Positions 35,289 to 47,200 of a DNA stretch of 64,000 bases are shown one piece after another. Below the pieces are notes generated by a model that was given only the letters and a program-made list of their open reading frames with translations, was not told where the DNA came from and did no database searches. The DNA lies in NCBI GenBank assembly GCA_035235625.1, contig CP141146.1:11898501-11962500 (forward strand). The letters run 5' to 3'. The position numbers and the translations under genes were made by a program. Origin of the DNA: Saururus chinensis (lineage: Eukaryota > Streptophyta > Magnoliopsida > Piperales > Saururaceae). The first letter of the stretch is position 1, and each line of letters opens with the position of its first letter.

Positions 35289-38200
35289 ATGCACAGAATG
35301 CTGTGAGTTCTGTATCCTACACTTATACATAGCATTCATACACAGCTACTTGCATACAAAATGCATGATGTGAAACTGGATTTCTTGGTGTTGTTGCAGA
35401 TGGAGAGCCCCTGTTAGGTTTCTCACTGATTCTTACCACATATATGAGGTACATTTATGTCTAATTACAAGTATTTTTTAATTTAGAAATTTAATGATTT
35501 TCATTTTTCTCTCAGTTTTTTGCAATGATTGGAATGCCATGCTGCCCACTTCTGATAAGGAAAATTATAAGTGGGATGAGGTGTGTGTGATGATGTTGAT
35601 TGTAACACTATGGTTCAGGTGCGAAGAACTGCGGTCAAAAGTCTAGGACCGTCACTCACATTTACTACTTCCGAAGGTATTATTGCTAATTCTTTTGAAA
35701 GAAATAGGTGCACTGAATGGAGTGAACTGATCAATGGGTATTTCAGATAGTTTAGATCTATAAAACTCCATTTAGGTTAGTCACTCTCTACCTGTTTGTA
35801 TTAGTTTTGTGTTCAGGCGAGATTCCGTAATGTTTTGTGTCGTTAAATTGAACTTTACCAGTTTTTGAGTTTTTATTTGTTTCTCATGTTTAGAGCAAGG
35901 GGTTATGTTATATGGACACATGCTATTGGCTTGCAGATAGTGGGAGATTGCAATATGAAGAACAGTGGGGTACGAGATCTGTGCAGGTCCAAATTGTTGA
36001 TGCTCTTCGCTCAGGGGAGAGAGAGAAAGCCTCCAGACTGCTTTATAATTTTGTCAATGAGCCCAATCATCTAAGACCGGATGATTTCATTTACATTTAT
36101 GGTTATTGTGCTAGGTCTCCTGATCCATTGGTAAGCAAAGGAAGATTATGCTTTTGTCGAGGATCCAGTTTTGTGGATATTTGGAAATTGAATTCTTTAA
36201 AAATTATGCAACCATTCTTGTCAAAAACAAAAAGGAAAAAAGGTATTTAACTGTTTAACTTGATTGGTATCTTGTTGGACATTTGTATGATATCATGGAA
36301 GAGGTTCTGAGTTGAAATCTTATAACCTATGGTGACGCATTATTTCTTAGTTGGAAAGGTCGTGCAGGTCTTACTCTGTATATTTTTCTACCTTGCAGTT
36401 TGTTATGGAGACATATAAAGTTATGGAGGATAAAGATATAGGCATGAATAGAAAATGCTACAGGTTCATTGTTCAAGCTCTTGCTAAAGGAGGTTATCTT
36501 GAGGAGGTGATAATTTGCTACAGTGTCTCATTTGCCACATAAAAAGCATGAGGAAGTTTTTCAGCAATTAAAAAATTTCACCTTTTTTAAAGTGCATCGC
36601 ACATTACTCAGAGAAGGCTCTCATCATTTTGAAGGGTTGGATTGGAGCCAATCGCAATTTAGCATTCCCCTTTGAATTTGCCGGTTGCCGTCTTATAAAT
36701 CTGATCTTGAGGGCCATTTTGTGAACTGCATGAGCCTTTTATGAGATGCTATTAACAGGGATACTTGTCAAAACAATGTGTTCAATACACTTTTTTGATT
36801 TCTTATCTGATCCTCTTTGGTTTTTTTATCCAGGCATTTAATTGGCTAACTTATCTTGGTCGAAATCAATCTACCAGCCCAGATTTGCCTATGTATAATA
36901 GTTTCTTGAATGGATGTATTGCAGCTGGAAGCCCTCTTGAGGCTGAAAAGTGTTTAGAATTGATGGAAGATCGCCTGATAGGGAAATCTGAAATAACTTA
37001 TTGGGAACTTCTAAAGGTTTTTATGATCTCTATATTCAATTCTACATATTGTTGCGTGAAGCTACTGCAAACCTTTATTTTTCCTCTATTTTTCTGGATT
37101 TCCAGTTAAATTCTTGTTAAGTTGCTAATAATTAATTCAGTTTTGCTATCATCACTATACACCTCATGTGTGGTGGAGTTATTGATGTTGCTCCACGAGT
37201 TGCACCTGTCATGAGCCATTTCCATATATGATAGAGGAATCCTTGAGTTTGTTTGTGTAATTTAAAACTTAATAAGGGTGGAAAACATCATCTGAGACAT
37301 TACCAATGAATACTATAACCTTGCACTTTCAGCACCATAGCATCTTTGACCTTTATATAAAATTTTTTGCCACTACTTGGATAGACTGATTCTGTGGTAC
37401 AAGCTGAAGCATAGAAAATTTTCCTCAGATACTTCTACATAATGTACTTATTTTTTTTAAAAACCAACAACCTTTCTGATGTTGTTGTAGATATATTAAG
37501 TTGATTTCAAATAGTATCCTACAGGACGCACGAGCTGAGCATTAAAGTGAGACAGGTCTAAAATGCCTGAAAGGTGTGTAAGGCACAAAACATCTAAGAA
37601 GTGAGCTTCCCAAGAAGTTAAGTTTTTATGCTTGAGGCACACCTTAAAGTTTTGCGCTTGCATTGCAAGGCTATTATACAGTATCTATAGTTAGTTTGTC
37701 AGTTAACCACTTCTCTTAAAATCTTAAGGATATAGGACAGAGCTATCTATATCAACTACCTGACATTCCGCTGCGCATGCAAGAACCACACCACAGGCAC
37801 ACACACAAAAGAGAACAACTAAAATTTGGAACCTTGTCTCTAATACCATGTGTTAACCACTTCTTTTAGAAGCTCAGCTGTACTAGAGAAAAAAATAAGA
37901 GGAAAAGAGGACATTTATGACCCCTAAATGGGGGCATAAGTCATCCAATCATAAAGGTACAAGGAGAAAGGAAAAGAAGAACACAAGCTGAAATCATCCA
38001 CTGAATAATGTGACTGATTTAGGGCAAAAGGGAGGGAAGGTGAAAACGCCTCTAGTATTATCTTCAGTGCAGTGTTGAAGATGTTCATACCCACCACCCT
38101 CATTGAATCTGATTTTACTCCATTTTAAATTTTAAAGTTTTTTATGTAGAGTCTGTGCTACTTAGGCACATAGGTATGTGTATGATGATACAAACAGGGA

Positions 38201-41200
38201 CATGGGTGTGGGGAGAGGAATGGGGTAGGGGAGAACAATATTAGAATTGCTATGTCTTGTAGCAGTCACAGATGCGTTCTTTTAAAAAAATAGAATAAAT
38301 GGTCCTAATAGAACCCCAATTGATCTTTTCCTGTCTAGAACAGGAAGCAGAATGTTTTTTCATGTGTTAGATCATTTCGTGTGAGGTATTTTTAATACAA
38401 TGTAGGTTTTTCTTTTGGATGTGGGGATTAAGGGATGGAAGTGGGAAGTGCTAAAATTGTAGAACTTTGAACTAGGTGTAGGACTCTTTGATAGGAGAGA
38501 ATATCTTATTGTTTACAAAGGAGTTGGAGGCCAAAGTAAACTAGAACCTTAAAGCAGTTCCTAAAATTATGTGGAACACAACATGACAAGGGTTGTATGA
38601 GAATTAGTAAAGCAATTATTTGGTCAATGTAAAGGTATAAATAGGCATCTGAAGGAAACATGGAGTGAATGAAGGTGTCTCAGAAGCTATGAGTGATAAA
38701 TGGAATTGGCTGAAAAGATGGCAGACAAATAAAAGTATTCAGGATTTAGAAAGAATAACTATACTATAAGAGAAGCGAAAAGAGTAGTTAATTAGGCTAA
38801 GTTGAAATGTGTGAGTGAGAAAGAGGTAAGGATTTGGGTCGAATTAGGTGTACTAAGAACCAAGGGGAAAAAGATCTGCTGAAAGACAAAAGAGATTGAA
38901 CATAGACGGAAACAATACTTTGAGAAGTTGTTAAATGAAAAACGATGGAAGTAATAAAATCATAGTATGATACTAATAATAATAATTACAAGGGAACTAC
39001 TGACATTACTTACTACTTATATTAGAATTAAAGAAGTAAAAGAAGCTTTGAAAAAGATGAAGGAAGGAAAAGGCTGTAGACTTTGATGGTATTCCCATTG
39101 AAATATGGAAGCACATGGGTGACTGTGCTTTGGACAAAGTTACCACAATTATAGCGGTATCAAGGTGTTGAGCCATAAGACAAAACTTTGGGAGGAAAAG
39201 AATTATGGAAAGAAGACTAAGGAAAGTCACTAGAAACTTTGGGAACATGTTTAGCTTTACACCTGAAAGATGAACAACTAAACTATATGCTTATTTAGGC
39301 AACTGATAGACAGTTTAGGAGAAGGACAATCTACATGTTGTTTCTATTGGTTTGGAGAAAACTATGAGAATATCAAGGGATATTATGTGGGAGATGCTAG
39401 AGAAGAAGGGAGTTACAAAGGGTTATGTGGATCTTGATAGAGACATGTATGAAGGTGCTATGACTTGTATAAGGATTATCAGCAGTGAGGTTCAAGAATT
39501 TTCAGTAACCATAGGTTTGCATCAAGGATCAGCTTTATGCCCATATTGCTTTGCTTCAATAATAGACAAATTAACAAGTCATAGTTAAGAAGCTCCTTGG
39601 TGCATGGTTTTTGCTGATGAACAAAAGAAAGACAGACAGAGGGAGGGAGGGATTTCATATGAGTCTTTTGTGTGCGGTGTGATATTTTTTGCCTTTAGTG
39701 TGTGGAGTGATATCTTTTGCAAGTGGCCTTTGCCTTTTGTGTACCAAGTGATATTTCTTTCAAGTAGCCTTTTGTACATCTTTTCAAAATTTAACCTTCT
39801 GGCTTTTAATATCTCACAGCTTGCAGTCTGGCAGCAAAATTTAATAGGAGTACATAAAATTTGGAAGAAGTGCATGGAATTCTATAACCCGAGCATAATT
39901 TGTCTCCGAAAATTTATTTGGTGTTTTACGAGGATGGGAGATTTGGAGTCTGCATATGAAGCTTTGCAACAGATGGTATTTGTGGCTTTTAAGCCAAGTT
40001 CACTTGTTAAAGTTTCTTCTGGAGGTCGATACCAATCGTCCCAATTAGATATTCCCATACCTTCAAAGAATGAATTTATACTTAGCATGAGAACAGAAGA
40101 CAGGTCAGTTAAATTTAGGGAAGAAATTGGAGGAAACCATGAGGATATGCGCACTGGAGATAGTATGGTTATATTTAGCACAGAGGATGTTGTCAGATAT
40201 GAACGACATTTTGTAGATACGCCGCCAGAAGCAAGGGTGGGGAGACCATCTGATGGAGTGGGCACAGTATATCCGAGTTTGCAATCATATTCATCTGGCA
40301 GAGTAAAAAAGGAAGGTTCAAGTGATTGTGGCCTAATGGAAGTGAAATTACAATATACTGGGTTTAATAGTTTGCTAAATAAGTCTGGACCGGTGCCTGT
40401 CATGAAATTTTTGCGATGGTCTTTCAGTGATGTGATCCATGCATGTGCTCATTCAAACAACTGTGAGCTGGCTGAGCAGTTATTTCTGCAGGTATCTTCA
40501 TTAACTTTTCGTTGTATCTAATAATATCTAGTTTTTGGTAGAAATTCTCTCTGATTAATAGGTGCCAAATATGCATATTGTTTTCCTAGTAATTAATACT
40601 CCCTCCGTCCTATATTAATAGCTCCATTTCTAATTTTTGTCATTTTTATTAAGATGGTAATCACAACTCTCTTCCACGTCTAATAATAGTAAAATCTTAC
40701 TCCAACCCCGCAAGCTCCCAACCAAGAAAATCCAAACAAAATACCTGTGGTCCCGAGACGACAAGGTGAACCCGGTCCTCCCCAGCCTTGCCGTGCCCCC
40801 ACTGCATGTTCTCCCCAAACTCGGCCGCATCGCTGGCCTTGGTTGCTGCAACCGTCTCCGGGTGATGCTGCTGGTCCTTTCTCCCTCCACCAGTGAAGTT
40901 ACTGATGGAGTTCGATGGTATGAGAAAAAAAATGACACTTAAAGGATGGATTAAATTGACCATCGGAAGACATTTTAGCAGGATGGTACATAAAAAATCA
41001 ACGTTGCTCTCTGAAATGAAATCCATTTTTTTTCTAAAGGAATGATAAGGGCAGATTTCAGTTCTAAACAGTAACTAGATCAAATATTCACTCACCCAGA
41101 TTTTCAGAACAACCAGGACAAAGGTGATAAAATTTGCAGTCAGAGTAAAAAATAAAATACCAGATTGGGCATTTGAGAATACGGGAATCACCCAGCAAAG

Positions 41201-44200
41201 TTAGAAAACGAAAAGCAAATGGGTGCAGACGAATATGAGAGAGGCGGACAGGGGATGAACCGTTGTAAGGCAAGGAATCGAATTTTTGAGAAGGAACCGG
41301 AAGAGGAAGATGAATCGGACCTCGATTTCCAAGTATGGAGAAATAATTTGAGTCCAGGTCAAGGGGGCTGGAGAGAGCTCCGTGCTCGATGGGGCCAGAG
41401 AGGAAGAAGCCAGCTGCGGAGGAGCGATCGAGGGGGTTGGAGGTGGGGGGCACAGGGCCATTGCTGAGATCGCCCCAACATTGGAAGTGGTCCATCAGGG
41501 ACGTCTGCCTGCCACCCGCAGTGGTCTTGAAAAAGTGAGTGGTGGCAGACTGGGTGACGAGGGAGTTGAAGAGGGTCTTCTGGAAGCCACTGTTGGGGAC
41601 GTAGCTATGCTTGGCGCAGCCCTTGTAGATCAAGGTGTTGGTGTCTGCGGCAGAGGCCACTGGTGGGAAATGGCAGCCCAAAAGGGCGAAAACAAGGAAG
41701 CAGAAGGCCAAAGAAGGCAATTTAGAAGTACCCATCTGAGATTGATTTTGTGTGAGAAGCACGAAAGACCGATCTAACAGCTTAAATTAAGCCTAATGGA
41801 GCAATTAATATAGAACAGTATTTTTTTTCTATTGGAACTATTAATATAGGACGGAGGGAGTACGTAATTAAAGTGCCTGTATATAGGGTTGTCAGCCTAA
41901 CCCAGATTGGCCCAGTCCGGGCTCAGTGAAAGACCCAGTTTTTTACCCGTATATCAGATCTAATTTCCAGAATTGGATCTTAGTCAAATCCATCTGGGCA
42001 CGTGCTGTTTTAATTCAGTAATGTATTTCATTAAATGTATCAATTCTTACTGTTAGTTTTACATTTACTGTAATGGCATGATGATTGGATACCAAACTTA
42101 TGATATTTGAGAATTGGGTATGCATTATTCTTTTAACCATAAACTTTTGCTTTGGATTTTCTATCATGTGGCACTAGAACTTGGTGATGTGATGATCTAT
42201 TTTACTGATTATTACCTATTTACAGGATGGAGGCTCTAGGTGAAGATTAGCTGAACCTTAAAAACTGTCACAATGTTAAATATTTGTGTGTTACTGAGGC
42301 AGTGATAATAACACATTAGATCAGAATGAGGCAAATTTATATTAGTCACCAGAAAATAACGTCATATAGCACTAGTGTGGTGTGATATTAGTTTTGAGTG
42401 GGAGTGTTTTCTTACTGAAAAGGATATTTGAACTGAGTCTCTGTTCTCCAATCTTCCATTCTTGACTCACAATTTTATAAACAGACATGATTCTTTAGTG
42501 CTTTTTTATATTATTCACCCATTAAATATTTTAACTCCCATTGTTCTGAATACAAATAGACTTCGAAAGTATGATGTTTTATTCTTTATGAGTAGAGGAA
42601 AAGACAATTTTATCAGCTTATATTCTGCCATATTTGTCCCACTGGGTTGTTCAATTGTGGTACTTAACATCTTCATGGGTGAATTTTGCAAAAAAGGAAA
42701 AAACAAAGATTTGCCTTAATGGCATGTTCGGAGCAATACAATTTACTTTCGTTGCGTAAACATAGGGGGCAATGAGGGAGGTTTTTACCTTTCAGTTTCA
42801 GGTAATTTTTTAAGGTATTATTGTAGGATTGATTTGCCTTAATGGCATGTTCGGAGCAATACAATTTACTTTTGTTGCATAAACATAAGGGACAATGAGG
42901 GAGGTTTTTACCTTTCAGTTTCGGGTAGTTTTTTTTAGGTATTATTGTAGGATAAAAAGTACTTTGTTCCCCAAAGTAGAAGGAAGAAATCAGGGAACTG
43001 AGGCAGGGGGAGGGTAGCCAATTTTATAGGAGGTGTGCCTGGAGGACGGGTGGAATGGGTGGGAGGGAGGTGAGACTATATGGCATTTGTTTCATTTTTG
43101 GAGAGCATGAAGTTTTCCAATCTTTTAGAGGGTCTTTGAAAAGCCATTCGAGGGTGGGGCCAAAAAATGTGCCTGAACACCACGTAAATAATCCTAGTCT
43201 GACTAAAAAGTTAAAACCATAAGCCTTCCACATTGTGTTGGGGATTCCCATAAGACGGCATGATCTCTAATTCTTAATTTGCTTGTTCTCGTAGATGCAA
43301 AGCATTGGTTTGGAACCATCGCAGCATACATATGATGGTTTTGTGAAAGCTGTTGTTCGAGTGAAAGGTGCTAGTTATGGCCTGGAAGTGGTAAGCTGGT
43401 AGCACTTTCTGTTTTAGTTGCCTCTGCCTTCTCTAAAAAGTTATAGGAGACTTCTAACTGAAAGATAATGAGAAAAGAAAGGATTAATTAGGCATTGAAA
43501 CCTGCCAAATAATTACTTTATGTCAAGTATGTAGCTTGTATTCCTGATGTTTACAAATAGTGCATTAAAAAACACTTGTGATCTAATCTGATTTTAAATA
43601 AGAATGTGAATCTTTCAATGGGCGAGGTTCAATATGAGGCAAGAGGTTACAACTTGTATTCTGTATCTTTCACTTTTGGATGTATTTTTCGAGAAACATT
43701 TCCTAATGCAATTCATATTGATGAACTTCGTTCTTATGAGTCACTGTTTTATTTCTTTTGTTGACCTGTTAGTAGTAACAGAAGAATCAAGTACAAAGGA
43801 GATCTGTGTGTGTTACCGTCACACTAGCTCAGCAAGATTAGCAGTTATGCATCAACTTTTTCTTATTGTGATTGTAACTATGGCTATATCTGTCTAATTT
43901 GAAGGTTAGGGCAATGGAGAATAGAAACTTGAAGCCATACAATGCAACTCTTGCGACACTCTCAGTTGGCTGCAGTGAAGTTTTAAAGCTAGATTTAGCT
44001 GAGTCTCTGCTTGATGAAATCGATGAGGATCATTCTAAATACATCTATGCTTTTAATGCCTTGCTCTGTGCATGTGATGTCATGGTAAGTCACATTTTCT
44101 AGAGTTTATAAAGGGATATATGTGTCTATGTTGCCAATCCAGCCACTGGACTAATGGATAGGACCTCCCCTGTCAAGGGAGAGGTCCCAGGCTCAAGTCG

Positions 44201-47200
44201 AGCCTGTAGCACCTTGGGGGGAGGGATTTGGTGAGATGGATCTTCGATTTGTATTAAAAAAATGTCTTATGGTGGATAGTTAAGATTAGCTTGGTGTCAA
44301 ACAGCCAATCTGTCCAAAGAAATAATGTAATGAGCTATGAATATATCTGAATGTCAGGTGGGTTTGGGATGTGAAACTTGTTTGGATGAATTTATGGTTC
44401 TGTTTAAATATTTGTTTTATTAATTAAATTTTTTATCCATTTATCTTTTAAAAGATGTCATACATTTTCCTTTTATCTGGTTTGGTTATGTATTTATCCT
44501 AAGCTATAGGATATATGTTTGGTGAATTTTGCAATTGAAAATTAGCATAAGAAAATTAAGGAAATAGTATAGTTTTAATTCTTTGAAACGTAATCATTTT
44601 CATCTGCATATCCCAAATATTAAGTCTGGTACCTGGATCCTGGGTCACCATTTGCCATCAGAACTGTCTTATGCCACAGTAATAATTTATATGTTTCTTT
44701 GTGTCTTCTGTTACTATATTCAATCATGTTCTCATTGGGTTTTCTCTCCTCTTAATGTTCCTGACATTGTCAGTTGTCTCTGTTTGTGTATATTTGCTCA
44801 TAAATTTGTTTTAAGTCTTTAGTGTAGTCTTTCATATTTATAGAGGGTAATTTTTCTTTGTAATTGTTATGGTGCTCTATATGGAATGATTTACCATATT
44901 GCTTGATTTAGGATTTAATTAAAGAACTTACCTTTCTAGTACAGTTGATTGATCATGTATCTGCCCTGATTCTGGTATGGGCTGGATTGATTCCAAAAAT
45001 AGATTTTGCACCATAACAGTAATATGATAGACTAACACTAAAGCCTTAAACAAATTTATGAGCAAATAGACTAACAGTCTCCTCATTGGTTAATGCTCGT
45101 CTTCCCTCATTGTTCAATGCTTGTCTTCTTTTCATGTGATCAAGTACTCCAAAGGCTTAATCGACAATTGCCAACTTCTATCTGGTTCATTTTTTGAAAT
45201 ATGTTCACATCTAGTCTTCCCAGTTGTCAATCTCAACATTCCCATCCCCACAATTCCCATCTTGACACCATAAGTGATGTAATTTCCAATTATATACTCC
45301 CTCCATCCTTTATTAATTGTCTGGATTTGAAAAAAAAATTGTGTTGTAGAACAACGTAGAGAACAAGGGAAACTTGGAAAAATTTAGGGAGAAATAGGAG
45401 AAAAGGGCAGAGGAAGGGGATAAATTTCTCTGGACTTAGCACCAGAGGCTCTGCCGGAATCACCATTAGACGGCCAGTTGGAATCAACTCCACTGGGATA
45501 AATTCTCAATCAGCAGAGAACTTATAAAGGGAAAAAATATTCATTCATAATTATATGCCATCTTATTAATGAAAGCTGGTGCCTTGTTATAGGCCTACAT
45601 AATATTTTTAATTGGAAATGAATTACCGGACAAAAAACTCTAAATATGACATGAAAATCTGAAACTAAAATTTCAATTTAAATAGAACCTTAAATAAAAC
45701 TCTTACTCGAAATAGAACTCAAATAAAACTAATTCCTGAACAAGGTTAAAAATTATATTAGGTGAGGCCTATTAGTTTTCTGCGTCATTCTCCCCTGGTG
45801 GTAGATACTCGACTCTGGTGAGTAGGGCTCGAGAGGTGCTGGGGTCAGCGAGGGTGGTCCTCTGGTCTTTCGCCTAGGTAGGAATAAGACCGGCAATGGA
45901 GCATAAGCAAGCTATAGCACCATAATGTTGTCATGGAAGTTGACACTTGAGGAGCCTAATATGCAGTAAGCATGTAAAAAGGAGGAGCCTCAATGGAACT
46001 GGGATGAAGTGTGGTGAACGGAAATATGGCTGGCTTTGAAGAAACATCACAAAGCACTGGACCCGCCATAGAGCCAGGTAGAAGAAAACAAGAACTTCTG
46101 AAGTTGGGTTTGGGACTGGGTATGTTGAAAAATTTTGGCTTCAGAAGGTGGGTTTGGGTCGGTTGCGAAACCAGGTCTGAGCAGACAGTCAGTTCTTCTG
46201 CTTCCATTAGCAGGTTGCCCTAGCTCAGACAGAAGAGAAATTGCTGTTGGAGGCAGATGTGGCAGCAGCCTTGGCAGGTCGCTGACGGAAGAAACTTCAG
46301 CGATCTGGACTCGTGTGAGAGGCAAATGACAAAGGGCAACTTGGCAGGCGCGTAGGGGACCAGGGAACCGTCTGGCTGGCAGAAGTTCTGATGGAAGAGG
46401 ATGTGGCCGTAGAGGGGGCGGCCATGGATGATGCAGGTCCTGCTCACTGCGATGCTGGAAGTAATGGCAAAGAAGGGGATATTCATGGCTGCCGGCGGCA
46501 AAGGGTGATGAAACCAGGACTTCAATCTCGACAGAGACAGCAAAGGCGTGACCTTTGGTGCAAAGATGGAACCCATTGCTGGAAAAGTCAATGGCAACCA
46601 TGGAAACGATGTTGGTTACTGGCGCCTAAGGTGGAGGCATTCTTTTGTATGCTGGTAGACGCGAATCTTCTTGGCCATTGAAGCACTCCTTGTCAACTGC
46701 TGGTTAATAGAAAGAGGAATGTGCCAAAATGGTCCTTGAATACAATGTATTACACAAAATGTCTCATACTTTCACATAATACACAAAATGGCCCTATGCA
46801 CATGTAAACCTCCACATGTGGCATGAATTGTCTAAAATACCCTTTTTTCATTTCTTTCCTTTTAACTTCACCAACTCACTATTTTTCATTTCCACCAACT
46901 TTGGCTTTTGGCTCCACCACCTTCGCTGCGTCCACTCCCAACTTTGTCATCTTCGTCACCAGCTCTATTTCATCCAATTTCATCTTCACCTTCTCCTCCC
47001 CTCTTCTGCCACCTCCTCTTCTTTTTCCTTCTCTCCTCCTCCCCTCCTCTCTATCCTCCTCCCCTTTCCCTCCTTGGTTGCCTCCTCTTCCTCCCCTTCG
47101 GACTCTAACAAGACCAGTTATAAACTAGCCAGTTGAGGTCTTAAAAATTCAATTTTTTTTATCTACAAGCTCAAATCTTAAAAAATGAACCCATAAACAT

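Noticed and set aside
43024..43251. 75-codon minus-strand frame in a PPR intron
   Set aside because: No recognisable domain and no matching splice context. Possibly a remnant of an old element, but not supportable.
44147..44200. Functional tRNA gene
   Set aside because: Box A and B are present, but no acceptor stem or cloverleaf can be drawn; better explained as a SINE head.
46047..46601. 184-codon minus-strand frame
   Set aside because: Inside the small LTR element. It resembles neither Gag nor Pol and overlaps other open frames, so there is no support beyond length.
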